This document shows positions 54,060-64,000 of a DNA stretch of 64,000 bases, one piece after another; the first letter of the stretch is position 1, and each line of letters starts with the position of its first letter. Made by a program: the position numbers and the translations under genes. Below the pieces are notes generated by a model. The model was not told the origin of the DNA. It saw nothing but the letters and a program-made list of their open reading frames with translations, and ran no database searches. Source of the stretch: Natranaerovirga pectinivora (lineage in GTDB: Bacteria > Bacillota > Clostridia > Lachnospirales > DSM-24629); NCBI RefSeq assembly GCF_004342165.1, contig NZ_SMAL01000002.1, positions 372,001 through 436,000 on the forward strand, read 5' to 3'.

Positions 54060-55097
54060 ATGAAAGTAGGAATTGTTGGCGCTACAGGATATGCAGGACA
54101 AGAGCTTGTACGTTTAATCATACAGCATCCTCAGGCTGAATTGGCTTGGGTTACATCTAATACTTATAAAGGTGAAAGATTCGACAAATGTTATGGTAGC
54201 TTTAAAAATATATATGAAGAAAATTGTATTGAACAAAAAATAGATGAATTAAGCAATGATGTGGATGTGATATTTTTAGCCACACCTCATGGTTTAAGTT
54301 CTTCATTAGTAAATGATGTATTATTAAAGAAAGTTATTATAATTGACTTAAGTGCTGATTTTAGGCTAAAAGATGCTTTAGATTATAAAGAGTGGTATGG
54401 AGAAAATCATCCAAACACTTCCTTATTAAAAGAAGCTGTTTATGGATTATGTGAAATAAATAGAGATCAAATCAAAGGTAAAAGATTAATTGCTAACCCA
54501 GGTTGTTACCCTACAGCATCTACTTTAGGGTTGTATCCATTATTAAAAGAAAAACTAATTGATACGAAGTCTATTATTATCGATGCTAAGTCAGGGGTAT
54601 CAGGTGCTGGGCGTTCACCAAAGCTGGCGACGCATTTTGATGAAGTAAATGAAAGTACAAAAGCTTACTCAGTGGGGGTGCATAGACATACAGCTGAAAT
54701 AGAAGAACAATTAGGTTATGCTTCTAATGATAAAGCTTTTATAAACTTTACGCCTCATTTAATACCTATGCATAGAGGGATATTGGCAACAGCATATGCT
54801 AATTTGAATGATAACTATGATTATGATACTATTAAAGGTATATATAATAAATATTATGCCAATGAGAAATTTGTTAGATTATTAGATGAAAATGTTTATC
54901 CAGAAACAAGATGGGTAAAAGGAAGCAATTACTGTGATATTAATTTTAAAATAGATAAAAGAACCAATAGAATTATTATTGTATCAGCAATTGATAATCT
55001 AATAAAAGGTGCAGCAGGGCAGGCTGTTCAAAACATGAATATATTATATAATTTAGATGAAGATACAGGCTTAAACCAAGTACCTGTGTTTATGTAG
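54060..55097 (+). CDS. argC: N-acetyl-gamma-glutamyl-phosphate reductase
   Basis: NADPH-dependent reduction of acetylglutamyl phosphate. The Rossmann start VGIVGATGYAGQELVRLI and the catalytic cysteine in IANPGCYPTASTLG (about residue 147) are clear. Length 345 is normal. The ATG at 54060 has TTAGGAGTG upstream; the frame opens seven codons earlier without a site. First gene of the cluster argC-argJ-argB-argD-carA-carB, with argJ 12 nt downstream. Confidence 0.96.
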   Translation: MKVGIVGATGYAGQELVRLIIQHPQAELAWVTSNTYKGERFDKCYGSFKNIYEENCIEQKIDELSNDVDVIFLATPHGLSSSLVNDVLLKKVIIIDLSADFRLKDALDYKEWYGENHPNTSLLKEAVYGLCEINRDQIKGKRLIANPGCYPTASTLGLYPLLKEKLIDTKSIIIDAKSGVSGAGRSPKLATHFDEVNESTKAYSVGVHRHTAEIEEQLGYASNDKAFINFTPHLIPMHRGILATAYANLNDNYDYDTIKGIYNKYYANEKFVRLLDENVYPETRWVKGSNYCDINFKIDKRTNRIIIVSAIDNLIKGAAGQAVQNMNILYNLDEDTGLNQVPVFM

Positions 55098-55109
55098 AAG
55101 GAGGATTTT

Positions 55110-56330
55110 ATGAAAGTAATAGATGGTGGTATTACGTCAGCGAAAGGTTTTTATGCAGCTGGATTATATGCAGGAATAAAGAAAAAGAAAAAAGACATTG
55201 CAATTATATATACGAAAGACATAGCCAATATGGCAGGAACATTTACAACAAATAATGTAAAGGCAGCACCTGTTCTTTGGAACCAAAAACTTATTAACGA
55301 GTTTGGTCAAGGTCATGCTATTGTTGTAAATAGTGGTGTAGCCAATGCTTGTACAGGTGAGATTGGTGTTGTAAATAATAAAAGCATGGCAGGATTCGTT
55401 GCTAGTGGTCTTAATATAGATATTAATTCGGTATATGTAGCTTCTACAGGTGTTATTGGGAAACAATTGCCAATGGATATTATTGAAGAAGGGGTAAAAA
55501 ATCTTATTCCTACTTTAAAAGATGATAGAGATAGTGCTATTGATGCGGCAGAAGCTATTATGACAACGGATACTTATAAAAAAGAAATAGCTGTAGAAAT
55601 TGAAATTCAAGGTAAAACTGTTACCATTGGTGCCATTGCAAAAGGATCTGGAATGATTCATCCAAATATGGCTACAATGCTTGGGTTTATTACTACAGAT
55701 TGTGCTATTTCTAAAGAGATGATCAAAGAAGTATTGTCTTCTAGTGTTTCAGATTCTTATAATATGGTTTCAGTAGATGGAGATACATCAACAAATGATA
55801 TGGTTTTAATGATGGCTAATGGGCTAGCTGGGAATGTGGAAATTACAGAGAAAAATGATGATTATTATACATTTTTAGATGCGCTAAATTACATTAATAT
55901 TCATTTGTCAAAAGCCATTGCAGCTGATGGTGAAGGGGCAACTAAGTTGCTTGAAATTAATGTAGAAGGTGCTAAGACGAAAGAGCAAGCTGTGGCATTG
56001 GCTAAGTCTGTAGTTGGTTCTAGTTTGGTTAAGACTGCTATTTATGGTGAGGATGCAAACTGGGGTAGAATTATTTGTGCAATGGGTTATGCGGATACTA
56101 TTTTTAATCCTGATGATGTTACAGTATATTTTGAGACGGAGATTGGGAGTATTAAGATTGTTGAGAATGGAATGGGTACTGGGTATTCTGAGGAGGAAGC
56201 TACTGCTATTCTCGGGGATAAGTATATTAAGTTGAATATTTTTCTTCAAGAGGGTAGTGAAAAGGCTACTGCTTGGGGTTGTGATTTGAGTTATGATTAT
56301 GTGAAGATTAATGCGGATTATAGAACTTAA
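55110..56330 (+). CDS. argJ: Glutamate N-acetyltransferase / ornithine acetyltransferase
   Basis: Recycles the acetyl group between acetylornithine and glutamate. The precursor self-cleaves before the threonine in GMIHPNMATMLGF (about residue 190), which becomes the nucleophile. Length 406 is normal. GAAGGAGG precedes the ATG. The first two thirds use A-ending codons like neighbouring genes, while the last 120 codons are strongly G/T-ending (GAG, AAG, TTG, GGG, GCT). The change approaches palindrome A copy 2, which separates argJ from argB. Confidence 0.95.
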   Translation: MKVIDGGITSAKGFYAAGLYAGIKKKKKDIAIIYTKDIANMAGTFTTNNVKAAPVLWNQKLINEFGQGHAIVVNSGVANACTGEIGVVNNKSMAGFVASGLNIDINSVYVASTGVIGKQLPMDIIEEGVKNLIPTLKDDRDSAIDAAEAIMTTDTYKKEIAVEIEIQGKTVTIGAIAKGSGMIHPNMATMLGFITTDCAISKEMIKEVLSSSVSDSYNMVSVDGDTSTNDMVLMMANGLAGNVEITEKNDDYYTFLDALNYINIHLSKAIAADGEGATKLLEINVEGAKTKEQAVALAKSVVGSSLVKTAIYGEDANWGRIICAMGYADTIFNPDDVTVYFETEIGSIKIVENGMGTGYSEEEATAILGDKYIKLNIFLQEGSEKATAWGCDLSYDYVKINADYRT

Positions 56331-56349
56331 GAGTTTGTTTAGGGGTCGT

Positions 56350-56556
56350 GGGGTCAGCCCTATGAGAATATCTATATAATACAGTTCCGTTAACTATTTA
56401 CAGAAATTCTAAGTTCGTGCCAATAATTATTCCTAAGCCTTAAGAACTCCCTTCGTTCAAACACTTAAGGCTTTTAACAGAATAATTATTTCTACTCACT
56501 AAGATTTTCTTTGTAAATAGTTAAAAGTTACTGTCTTACATAGATGATTCTCATAG
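56350..56556 (+). repeat. Palindromic element A, copy 2
   Basis: Long imperfect palindrome inside the arginine cluster, same orientation as copy 1 at 13027-13237. The shared left flank is GGGGTCAGCC. Outer arms are CTATGAGAAT...ATTCTCATAG; inner arms include TTAACTATTTACAGAAA and CCAATAATTATTCC. The central GCCTTAAG-loop-CTTAAGGC hairpin ends in TTTT. The remaining gap to argB holds a GATATATC inverted repeat (56623-56648) and one further hairpin, annotated separately. Confidence 0.85.
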
Positions 56557-56668
56557 TAACGCCATGGTACTAAAGTTTCGCTTGTAGCATTTCAGAGAAT
56601 CTAAAAAGATTTAAAACATGGATATATCATCATTCTTCGATATATCTAATTTCTTATTTAAAATATAG

Positions 56669-56695
56669 ATTCGCAGAACTTGCGAATTTTGCTTT
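56669..56695 (+). terminator. Terminator-like hairpin upstream of argB
   Basis: ATTCGCA and TGCGAAT pair across a 5-nt loop and are followed by TTTGCTTTG. It is weak as a terminator and sits 45 nt before argB, so it could equally act as a pause or leader structure. Confidence 0.45.
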
Positions 56696-56739
56696 GTAAA
56701 ATGTCATTATTAGTTGAATTAATTTATTGGAGGAAGACG

Positions 56740-57600
56740 ATGGAAGCGTTTATTGAGAAAGCTAAGACACTTATTGAGGCTTTGCCTTATATACAGAGAT
56801 TTGCTGGGAAGATTGTTGTTATTAAGTATGGCGGTAGTGCTATGATTGATGAGGACTTGAAGCTTAGTGTGATTAAAGATATTGTTCTTATGAAGTTAGT
56901 AGGTCTTAAGCCTATCATTGTTCATGGTGGTGGGAAAGAGATTAGTTATTGGATGGATCGTGTGAATTTACAGACTCAGTTTATTGAAGGACTACGTGTT
57001 ACTGATGCTGAAACTATGGAGATTGCTGAGATGATTCTTTCTGGTAAAGTGAATAAAAGTCTTGTTCAACTGATGTTCCAACAAGGGATGAAAGCTGTTG
57101 GGATTAGTGGTAAAGATGGGGCTATGATTAATGTTGAGAAGAAGTTAGTGAACGGCAAAGACATTGGTTTTGTGGGTAATATTAAGCATGTTAATACTGA
57201 GGTTTTAGAGGTTTTATTAAATAGTGATTTTATTCCTATTATTGCCCCTATTGGTCTTGATGAAAAAGGTCAAAGTTATAATGTGAATGCAGATGACGCC
57301 GCTGGTGCAATTGCTTCTGCTATGAAAGCAGAGAAGTTGGTTTTCTTAACAGATGTTGAAGGTGTCTTATTAGATCCTTATGATCAAAGAACATTAATTA
57401 CAGAGATTAATGTTTCTAAAGCAGAAGAGTTAATTCAAGATGGTATTATTGCAGGTGGTATGATACCAAAAATTAAATGCTGTATTGATGCAGTTAATAA
57501 TAATGTAGGGCAGGTTCATATTTTAGATGGTAGAGTAGATCATAGTTTACTATTAGAAGTTTTCACTAATTCTGGAATAGGCACTATGATGGTAAAATAA
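56740..57600 (+). CDS. argB: Acetylglutamate kinase
   Basis: Phosphorylates N-acetylglutamate. The amino-acid kinase fold shows [10 protein letters not shown] at the N terminus, [10 protein letters not shown] for the phosphate loop, and [15 protein letters not shown] in the C-terminal ATP site. Length 286. The ATG at 56740 has GGAGGAAG upstream; the frame is open 20 codons earlier without coding character. The first 150 codons are G/T-ending and the remainder A-ending, mirroring the end of argJ on the other side of the palindrome. argD follows after 14 nt. Confidence 0.95.
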   Translation: MEAFIEKAKTLIEALPYIQRFAGKIVVIKYGGSAMIDEDLKLSVIKDIVLMKLVGLKPIIVHGGGKEISYWMDRVNLQTQFIEGLRVTDAETMEIAEMILSGKVNKSLVQLMFQQGMKAVGISGKDGAMINVEKKLVNGKDIGFVGNIKHVNTEVLEVLLNSDFIPIIAPIGLDEKGQSYNVNADDAAGAIASAMKAEKLVFLTDVEGVLLDPYDQRTLITEINVSKAEELIQDGIIAGGMIPKIKCCIDAVNNNVGQVHILDGRVDHSLLLEVFTNSGIGTMMVK

Positions 57601-57614
57601 AGGAGGCTCTTATA

Positions 57615-58808
57615 ATGTCTTTAGTAGATAGAGCGAAGAATGTAATAATGACAACTTATGGCACATTTCCTATTGTTTTTGACAGAGGAGATGATGTTTA
57701 TTTATATGATATAGATAATAATAAATATCTTGATTTTACAGCAGGGATTGCTGTAAATGCATTAGGGTACCAAGATAAAGAACTTCAAAATGCTTTAATT
57801 GAACAAATTGGAAAATTCACTCATTGTTCTAATTATTATTATAATCAGCCTTCCATTGAAGCTGCTGAATTATTAGTGAAAGCCAGTGGATTAGATAGAG
57901 TTTTTTTTAGTAATAGTGGTGCAGAAGCCAATGAGGGTGCTATTAAATTGGCAAGAAAATATGGGTATTTAAATAAGGGTGAGCACTGTAATAAGATTAT
58001 TACTTTATTACAATCCTTTCATGGCAGAACTTTAGGTGCTTTAACGGCAACAGGTCAAACCAAATATCATAAAGGGTTCACGCCACTAATTCCAGGTGTT
58101 GAAAATGTTTTAATTAATGATATAGACAGTCTTAAAAATGCTATTGATGATACTGTATGTGCCATTCTTCTTGAACCAATTCAAGGTGAAGGTGGTATTT
58201 ATCCACTGCATCAAGAGTATTTAGAAGAAGTAAGAAAAATTTGTGATGACAATAATATCGTCCTTATCTTCGATGAAGTACAAACTGGTATTGGAAGAAC
58301 AGGAGAAATTTTTGGTTTTCAAGGCTATAATATTAAACCAGATATCGTAACATTAGCAAAAGGTTTAGGAGCTGGTGTTCCAATTGGTGCTGTTTTAGCA
58401 AAAGAGTCTGTAGCTTCTGCTTTTCAACCAGGTGATCATGCTACGACTTATGGTGGGAACCCATTAGTAACCACTGCTGCAAAGATTGTTTTAGAGAGAG
58501 TAAGTCAAAAAGAGTTTTTAGATCATATTAAGTCTGTTGGACAGTACTTAAAAAATAGATTAGAAGACTTGGTAGTAAAATACGATTACGTTAAAGAACA
58601 AAGAGGCAAAGGTCTTATGCAAGGTATTGAAGTAGATTTACCTGTGAAGTCAGTGGTTTCCAAAGCCCTTGATAATAAATTGTTGCTAACAAGTGCAGGT
58701 ACAAATGTTGTAAGATTCGTTCCTCCTTTGATTGTTAAAGAAGAACATATAGATGAAATGATTAAGATTTTAGAGGTTGTTTTTGAGGAGGTCATTAATG
58801 AAAATTAA
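57615..58808 (+). CDS. argD: Acetylornithine aminotransferase
   Basis: PLP enzyme of class III aminotransferases making acetylornithine. The PLP lysine lies in DIVTLAKGLGAGVPIGA (about residue 254), and FFSNSGAEANEGAIKLAR is the cofactor phosphate site. Length 397 is typical. AGGAGG precedes the ATG. Its last 11 nt overlap carA in another frame, so the two are probably translationally coupled. Confidence 0.95.
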   Translation: MSLVDRAKNVIMTTYGTFPIVFDRGDDVYLYDIDNNKYLDFTAGIAVNALGYQDKELQNALIEQIGKFTHCSNYYYNQPSIEAAELLVKASGLDRVFFSNSGAEANEGAIKLARKYGYLNKGEHCNKIITLLQSFHGRTLGALTATGQTKYHKGFTPLIPGVENVLINDIDSLKNAIDDTVCAILLEPIQGEGGIYPLHQEYLEEVRKICDDNNIVLIFDEVQTGIGRTGEIFGFQGYNIKPDIVTLAKGLGAGVPIGAVLAKESVASAFQPGDHATTYGGNPLVTTAAKIVLERVSQKEFLDHIKSVGQYLKNRLEDLVVKYDYVKEQRGKGLMQGIEVDLPVKSVVSKALDNKLLLTSAGTNVVRFVPPLIVKEEHIDEMIKILEVVFEEVINEN

Positions 58809-59862
58809 TATTTTATTAGAAGATGGAACAAGAATTGAAGCCAAAGGATTTGGTACAATTTCTACAGTAGTTGGTGAAATTGTTTTTAATACAGGGATGA
58901 CAGGATACCAAGAGGTTTTAACAGATCCTTCATACGCAGAGCAAATTGTTGTAATGACATATCCATTAATCGGTAATTACGGTATTAATAGTGAAGATTT
59001 TGAATCTGATAGGATTCAAGTTAAGGCCTTTGTTGTTAAAGATTACTCTAAAGAGCCTAATCATTGGCAACAAGAAAAAACCATTGATGAGTATTTAAAA
59101 GAAAATAATATAATGGGTATTTACGATGTGGATACTAGATTCTTAACGAAGAAAATTAGAAATCTAGGTGTAATGAAATGTTTAATGACACCAGATGAAA
59201 TTTCAGAAGAACATGTTAAAACACTGAATGATTATACATTTCCAAGTGATGTAGTCAGCAATGTTTCTAGAAAAGAACTTGAGCATATAAAAGGAACAGG
59301 TAAAAAAGTTGGTGTTATTGATTTAGGTATGAAAGAAAGCATACTAAATATCATTAAAAATAGTGATTTGGATATATATGTATTCCCTTGGGATGTAGAT
59401 GTTAAAACCATAGAAGATAAAGAATTGGATATGCTTTTCCTATCTAATGGACCAGGGGATCCTAAAGCTTTAACAAAAACAATTGAAACAGCTAAATACT
59501 TTATAGGAAAACTAACACTAAGAGGCATATGTTTAGGACATCAAATTTTAGCTCTTGCCCTTGGTGCCGACACATATAAACTGAAATTTGGTCATAGAGG
59601 TGGAAACCACCCTGTAATTCATATTCCTACAAATAAAGTGTTTATTACAAGTCAAAATCATGGTTACGCAGTTTTAGAATCATCAGTAACTGAGGATATG
59701 ACAGTCACGTATAAAAATGTAAATGACAATACCATTGAAGGTATTGCAAGTGAAAAATATGATGTTCAATCAGTACAGTTTCATCCAGAAGAAGGACCAG
59801 GCCCATTTGATGCACAATTTATCTTAGAAACATGGGTTAATGAAGTAGGAGGTAGTATTTAA
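58798..59862 (+). CDS. carA: Carbamoyl-phosphate synthase small (glutaminase) subunit
   Basis: Hydrolyses glutamine and passes ammonia to CarB. The N-terminal domain has [18 protein letters not shown]. The class I glutaminase triad is visible as Cys in [10 protein letters not shown] and His/Glu in [11 protein letters not shown]. Length 354 is normal. The ATG at 58798 has GAGGAGG upstream, within argD. The stop codon and the carB start share one base (TAATG). Clustering with arg genes suggests that this pair mainly serves arginine synthesis. Confidence 0.96.
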   Translation: MKINILLEDGTRIEAKGFGTISTVVGEIVFNTGMTGYQEVLTDPSYAEQIVVMTYPLIGNYGINSEDFESDRIQVKAFVVKDYSKEPNHWQQEKTIDEYLKENNIMGIYDVDTRFLTKKIRNLGVMKCLMTPDEISEEHVKTLNDYTFPSDVVSNVSRKELEHIKGTGKKVGVIDLGMKESILNIIKNSDLDIYVFPWDVDVKTIEDKELDMLFLSNGPGDPKALTKTIETAKYFIGKLTLRGICLGHQILALALGADTYKLKFGHRGGNHPVIHIPTNKVFITSQNHGYAVLESSVTEDMTVTYKNVNDNTIEGIASEKYDVQSVQFHPEEGPGPFDAQFILETWVNEVGGSI

Positions 59863-62800
59863 TGCCAGTAGACAATTCAATAAAAAAAGTATTAGTAATT
59901 GGTTCAGGACCAATTATTATTGGTCAAGCAGCAGAATTTGATTACGCTGGAACACAAGCGTGTAAATCTATTAGAGAAGCAGGTATAGAAGTTGTTTTAG
60001 TGAATAGTAACCCTGCTACAATAATGACTGATGACACAATAGCTGATGCAGTTTATATACAGCCTCTTAATGTAGAAGCGTTAGAGTACATTATTGAAAG
60101 AGAAAGACCAGATGGATTGCTTGGAACTTTAGGTGGTCAAACAGGTCTTAATCTTACAGTTGAACTTAATGAAGCGGGTATTTTAGAGAAATACAATGTA
60201 AGAGTTTTAGGTACACCTTTAGAAGCCATTAAGCAAGCTGAGGATAGAGCATTATTTAGACAATTAATGATTGATTTAGAAGAACCTATTCCAGGAAGTA
60301 AAATTATTACGACTATAAGTGAAGGGATAGAATTCGCAGAAGAAATTGGTTACCCAATTATTGTTAGACCAGCTTATACCCTTGGAGGTACAGGTGGAGG
60401 AATAGCCAATAATAAAGAAGAATTAGCTTCTTTCTTAGAAAAAGGATTAAAATACAGTCGTATTAACCAAGTGCTTTTAGAGCAAAGTGTTGCTGGCTGG
60501 AAAGAAATTGAATATGAAGTAATGAGAGACAGCAATGATACTTGTATTATTATATGTAATATGGAAAATATCGATCCTGTAGGCGTTCATACAGGGGATA
60601 GTATGGTTGTTGCACCTTCTCAAACTTTAACAGATAATGAATACCATATGTTAAGAGAATCATCTATTAAAATTGTTCGAGCCCTTAAGATTGAGGGTGG
60701 GTGTAATGTTCAATTGGCGTTAAATCCAGTAAGCAGAGAGTATATTATTATAGAAGTTAACCCAAGGGTTAGTAGATCTTCTGCCTTGGCATCAAAAGCA
60801 GCAGGTTATCCAATTGCTAAAGTTGCAGCTAAGATTGCTATAGGCCTTCATTTACATGAAATTCCTAATGCTGTCACTAAAAAGACAATGGCTTCATTTG
60901 AACCGACGCTTGACTATGTAGTAGTAAAAATTCCAAAATGGCCATTTGATAAGTTTGCTTATGCCAATCGTGATTTAGGAACACAGATGAAAGCAACGGG
61001 AGAAGTAATGGCTATTGATAGAAAGTTCGAAAGTGCATTGCTTAAAGCAGTTATTTCTCTTGAAGGAAGTGAAACAGGATTATATCTTAAACCTTTAAGA
61101 AAACTATCTGATGAAGAATTAATCAATAGATTATATACCTTTAGAGATGATACATTGTTTGTTGTTGCTGAAGCTTTAAGAAGAAATAATAGCGTAGAAT
61201 TAATCAATGACATCACAAAGATTGATAAATGGTTTTTATATAAAATAAGAAATATAATAAACATAGAAAAAAGGCTAGAAAATGAAGAGTTAAATGCAGA
61301 ACTTTTAAAAGAAGCTGAGTCTATGGGCTTTACAGATTTTGAAATTGAGAGACTTACTAAAAAAGATATGAGGGTACTTGATGCAATTAGAAGAGCTCAT
61401 AACCTTTACCCAGTATATAAAATGGTTGATACTTGTGCAGCAGAGTTCGAAGCACAAACACCATATTATTACTCTACTTATGAAAAAGAAGATGAAAATA
61501 TTATTAGTAAAAGAGAAAAGATTATAGTAATTGGTTCTGGTCCTATCCGTATCGGCCAAGGGATAGAATTCGACTATTGTTCAGTGCATGCTGTTGAAGC
61601 CATTAAAAAGTTAGGCTATGAATCTATTATTATTAATAATAATCCTGAAACTGTAAGTACGGACTTTGATACTTCTGATAAATTGTATTTTGAGCCTTTG
61701 TTTATAGAAGATGTTCATAATGTTATTAGAAAAGAAATGCCAAAAGGTGTAATTGTTCAATTTGGAGGTCAAACAGCTATTAATCTTGCTCCAAAACTTG
61801 TAAAAAGAGGCGTTCAAATACTAGGAACATCTGTAGATTCAATAGATGCAGCTGAAGATAGAAAAAGATTTGAAAGATTACTGACTGAATTAAATATTCC
61901 ACAACCTGTTGGATTTGCAGTATTCTCTAAAGAAGAAGCAATACAAAAAGCAGCAGAAATTGGATATCCTGTATTAGTGAGACCTTCTTATGTAATTGGT
62001 GGTAGAGCCATGCAGGTTGTTCACAGTGATGCTGAGTTAATCAGTTATGTGGAAGAAGCTGTATTAATTGATAAAGATCAGCCAATTCTTATTGATGGCT
62101 ATATTGAAGGTACTGAAGTTGAAGTAGATGCCATTGTAGATAGAAATAATATTTTAATACCAGGTATTATGGAACATATTGAACGTACTGGTGTTCACTC
62201 AGGTGATAGTGCTTGTATATATCCACCACAAAATCTATCTCAGAATGTAATTGATAAAATTGTTGGTTACACAGAAAAACTTGCTAAAGCTCTACAAGTA
62301 TTAGGCTTAATGAATATCCAATATGTAGTCAAAGGCGAGGATGTCTATGTTATTGAAGTGAATCCAAGAGCTTCAAGAACTGTGCCGATTTTAAGTAAAG
62401 TAACTCAAGTGCCTATGGTAGAGTTGGCTATGAGAGTTATTTTAGGTGAAAGTTTAGTAGATTTACCATATGGGATAGGTTTGTATAAGACAACGAATCT
62501 AATTGCAGTTAAAATGCCAGTGTTCTCTAACCTAAAACTTAAAAATGTTGATGTTGCTTTAATGCCAGAGATGAAGTCAACAGGAGAAGTTTTAGGTGTT
62601 GATGATGATTATAGCAAGGCTCTATTAAAATCATTCCTAGGGGCAGGCTATACTTTTAGAAATGATGGAAAAGTTTTATTGTCTATGGCAGATAGAAATA
62701 AAGAGGAAGCCCTTCCTATTATTCAAGGGTTAAGCAAGTATGATTTTGAGTTATTGGCTACAGAGGGTACTCATAAGTGGTTAGAAGAGAATGGTGTTGA

Positions 62801-63056
62801 GTCTAGTCTTGTTAAGAAAGACGAGATTGAAGGTATTGAAAAGATATTAAGAACTGAGGATATGGCTTTTGTTGTGAATTTACCGACCTTAGGTAAAGAT
62901 ACAACTAGAAAAGGATTCCAGATCAGAGATATTGCTACACAATATAATATTTCTACTTTTACTTGCTTGGATACTTTGAAGGCTTATATTGAAGCGTTGG
63001 ATACTTATAATAAGCATGATGTGTTGACTTATAAGCAAATTAAAGAATATAAATAG
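59862..63056 (+). CDS. carB: Carbamoyl-phosphate synthase large subunit
   Basis: Makes carbamoyl phosphate from bicarbonate, ammonia and two ATP. The 1064-residue chain holds two homologous ATP-grasp halves, each beginning with a similar motif ([39 protein letters not shown] at about residue 553), and a C-terminal MGS-like allosteric domain from about 935. TAGGAGG precedes the ATG. The last 100 codons drift to G/T-ending codons towards the repeat region downstream. argF, needed next, is not in the window. Confidence 0.97.
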   Translation: MPVDNSIKKVLVIGSGPIIIGQAAEFDYAGTQACKSIREAGIEVVLVNSNPATIMTDDTIADAVYIQPLNVEALEYIIERERPDGLLGTLGGQTGLNLTVELNEAGILEKYNVRVLGTPLEAIKQAEDRALFRQLMIDLEEPIPGSKIITTISEGIEFAEEIGYPIIVRPAYTLGGTGGGIANNKEELASFLEKGLKYSRINQVLLEQSVAGWKEIEYEVMRDSNDTCIIICNMENIDPVGVHTGDSMVVAPSQTLTDNEYHMLRESSIKIVRALKIEGGCNVQLALNPVSREYIIIEVNPRVSRSSALASKAAGYPIAKVAAKIAIGLHLHEIPNAVTKKTMASFEPTLDYVVVKIPKWPFDKFAYANRDLGTQMKATGEVMAIDRKFESALLKAVISLEGSETGLYLKPLRKLSDEELINRLYTFRDDTLFVVAEALRRNNSVELINDITKIDKWFLYKIRNIINIEKRLENEELNAELLKEAESMGFTDFEIERLTKKDMRVLDAIRRAHNLYPVYKMVDTCAAEFEAQTPYYYSTYEKEDENIISKREKIIVIGSGPIRIGQGIEFDYCSVHAVEAIKKLGYESIIINNNPETVSTDFDTSDKLYFEPLFIEDVHNVIRKEMPKGVIVQFGGQTAINLAPKLVKRGVQILGTSVDSIDAAEDRKRFERLLTELNIPQPVGFAVFSKEEAIQKAAEIGYPVLVRPSYVIGGRAMQVVHSDAELISYVEEAVLIDKDQPILIDGYIEGTEVEVDAIVDRNNILIPGIMEHIERTGVHSGDSACIYPPQNLSQNVIDKIVGYTEKLAKALQVLGLMNIQYVVKGEDVYVIEVNPRASRTVPILSKVTQVPMVELAMRVILGESLVDLPYGIGLYKTTNLIAVKMPVFSNLKLKNVDVALMPEMKSTGEVLGVDDDYSKALLKSFLGAGYTFRNDGKVLLSMADRNKEEALPIIQGLSKYDFELLATEGTHKWLEENGVESSLVKKDEIEGIEKILRTEDMAFVVNLPTLGKDTTRKGFQIRDIATQYNISTFTCLDTLKAYIEALDTYNKHDVLTYKQIKEYK

Positions 63057-63072
63057 TTTTATGATGTATAAT

Positions 63073-63108
63073 AGAAAGGTAGGCAGGTTTTTTGCTTGCC
63101 TTTCTTTG
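63073..63108 (+). terminator. Intrinsic terminator after carB
   Basis: AGAAAGGTAGGCA pairs with TTGCCTTTCTTT around a T-rich loop, 17 nt after the stop. Confidence 0.75.
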
Positions 63109-63170
63109 TGTGTGTGCCCAGGAAGACAAGGGGACGTATCTATTGTCTGATGCTGAGTTAAAAGATAATT

Positions 63171-63386
63171 AAGGGACGGTTCTTGAAAAATTTTATGACT
63201 TGATATAAAGTGGTAGTTGACGACCCTTATCCATCCTTGGATAAGAGGGTCTAGCTACACCACCCTTGGCTACGCGGTTAAATCTTATATACAATACCCT
63301 TTAGCTGCGAGTTGGCTAGATTTGGAGGGTAGAATAATAGGCAAGATAAAACCAATAAAATTATAGGAACGGTTTTTGAAATTCAA
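63171..63386. repeat. Repeat-bounded intergenic region C
   Basis: Two imperfect direct repeats, AAGGGACGGTTCTTGAAAAA (63171-63190) and ATAGGAACGGTTTTTGAAAT (63363-63382), bound about 170 bp. Between them is an inverted repeat GACCCTTATCCA...TGGATAAGAGGGTC (63222-63251) and further imperfect repeats around GGCTA. A related GGGGACGTATC phrase lies just outside at 63130. The GGGACGGTTCT phrase is reminiscent of dispersed repeats in Clostridia. This explains most of the 360-bp gap after carB. Confidence 0.5.
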
Positions 63387-63416
63387 TAAATATTTACGTT
63401 ATAAAGGAGTTTTTTT

Positions 63417-64000
63417 ATGAAGTTATTGAAGATTTTTCTTGTGTTTACAATTATTTTTTTAGTTGGATGTAAGGGCGATGTTGAACAGAATGATGTTGGT
63501 GAACCAGCTAATGAGGAGCAGCAGCAAGTGGATAATGCTATTGAACCTAATGGTGAAGAAGAAGAGGATGAGGAAGAAATTGATCCGTTAGCAGAGATGC
63601 TTAATGCTATGTCTTTGGAAGAGAAGGTGGCTCAGCTTTTTGTTTTGGAATTAGGGTCTATTAATAATGGTGTTCAATTAACAGAGATGAATGATACAGC
63701 AGCAGCTTTTTTAGGAGAGTTTCCTATTGGTGGTGTGATTTTCTTTCAAAATAATGTTGTTAATGTTGAGCAGACGTCATCATTTATAAAAGATTTGCAA
63801 GGGGTGTCAGACATTCCTTTGTTTGTATCTGTTGATGAAGAGGGTGGCATTGTTAGTCGTATTGGTAATAATGTGAATATGAATGCTACAGTTTTACCAA
63901 GTCATAATCAGATTGGTAGGACTGAGGATCCTGAATATGCTTTTAAAGTTGGGCAAATTTTAGGTAGGGAGTTAAAAGCTTTAGGATTTAATATGAATTT
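63417..64000 (+). CDS. Glycoside hydrolase family 3 (NagZ-like) lipoprotein, 3' end outside window
   Basis: The ORF is cut by the window end after 194 codons. A lipoprotein signal peptide ends FLVGC (cysteine at residue 18), followed by an acidic linker (NGEEEEDEEEIDPL). The GH3 N-terminal barrel then begins: LNAMSLEEKVAQLFVLEL, FPIGGVIFFQNN, VSVDEEGGIVSRIG. The closest known group is beta-N-acetylhexosaminidase NagZ/YbbD, which trims muropeptides. The catalytic aspartate lies beyond the window. The ATG at 63417 has AAAGGAG upstream. Early codons are G/T-ending. Confidence 0.88.
   Translation, partial: MKLLKIFLVFTIIFLVGCKGDVEQNDVGEPANEEQQQVDNAIEPNGEEEEDEEEIDPLAEMLNAMSLEEKVAQLFVLELGSINNGVQLTEMNDTAAAFLGEFPIGGVIFFQNNVVNVEQTSSFIKDLQGVSDIPLFVSVDEEGGIVSRIGNNVNMNATVLPSHNQIGRTEDPEYAFKVGQILGRELKALGFNMN

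Noticed and set aside
55164-55466. Minus-strand ORFs in argJ (also 55908-56249)
   Set aside because: Antisense shadows without ribosome sites; argJ is intact on the plus strand.

Overview
The window is AT-rich, with compact operons, strong AGGAGG ribosome-binding sites and frequent TTG/GTG starts. It carries [FeFe]-hydrogenase maturases (hydE, hydG), a LysM-GH18 spore-type hydrolase, an SLH-anchored surface protein, a T-box riboswitch and three promoter-like sequences of the sporulation sigma-K type. Together these point to an anaerobic, endospore-forming member of the Clostridia (Bacillota). The family is not determined; something near Lachnospirales/Vallitaleaceae is only a guess.

Layout. 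0-5.8 kb: 3' part of a DNA amino-methyltransferase, a LysM-GH18 glycosidase, a DUF1450 protein, then on the minus strand hydE-hydG and a flavin-binding protein. 5.9-9.5 kb: two tandem paralogous, highly acidic coiled-coil repeat proteins, each behind a sigma-K-like promoter, followed by a GT2-TPR glycosyltransferase; I read this as a candidate spore-surface module. 9.6-15.9 kb: DUF4349 lipoprotein, topoisomerase III, cation/proton antiporter, CBS/CorC transporter-like protein. 15.9-19.9 kb: an internally deleted ISL3-type insertion sequence, a secreted protein of unknown function, a LysM L,D-transpeptidase and two small membrane proteins.

20-36.8 kb is biosynthetic. A cobalamin-dependent methionine operon encodes a fused reactivase, a homocysteine methyltransferase/MTHF-reductase fusion, and a MetH lacking its own activation domain. 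Next comes a T-box-controlled branched-chain operon, ilvN-ilvC-leuA-cimA-leuB-ilvD-ilvB. 37-44.3 kb: serC-serA, a soluble chemoreceptor, a DUF1015 protein, hflK-hflC. 44.5-50.6 kb: SLH/NAGPA surface protein, FAD oxidoreductase, MscS channel, an orphan membrane-anchored protein. 50.7-63 kb is arginine supply: argG-argH leftwards, and argC-argJ-argB-argD-carA-carB rightwards. A GH3 lipoprotein is cut by the window end.

Between the genes are two families of dispersed palindromes. Family A (about 200 bp; 13.0 and 56.4 kb) and family B (84 bp; 35.0 and 52.2 kb, with an identical 24-nt centre) both have arms that differ between copies but remain complementary within each copy. Coding sequence on both sides of the A copies, and around a third repeat region at 63.1-63.4 kb, is visibly depleted in third-position A (AAG, GAG, TTG and GGG codons) and returns to A-ending codons within roughly 0.5-1 kb. 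These palindromes, the codon-use islands and the putative spore-surface module are the observations most worth following up. All identifications are from reading the sequence; no database search or folding program was run.
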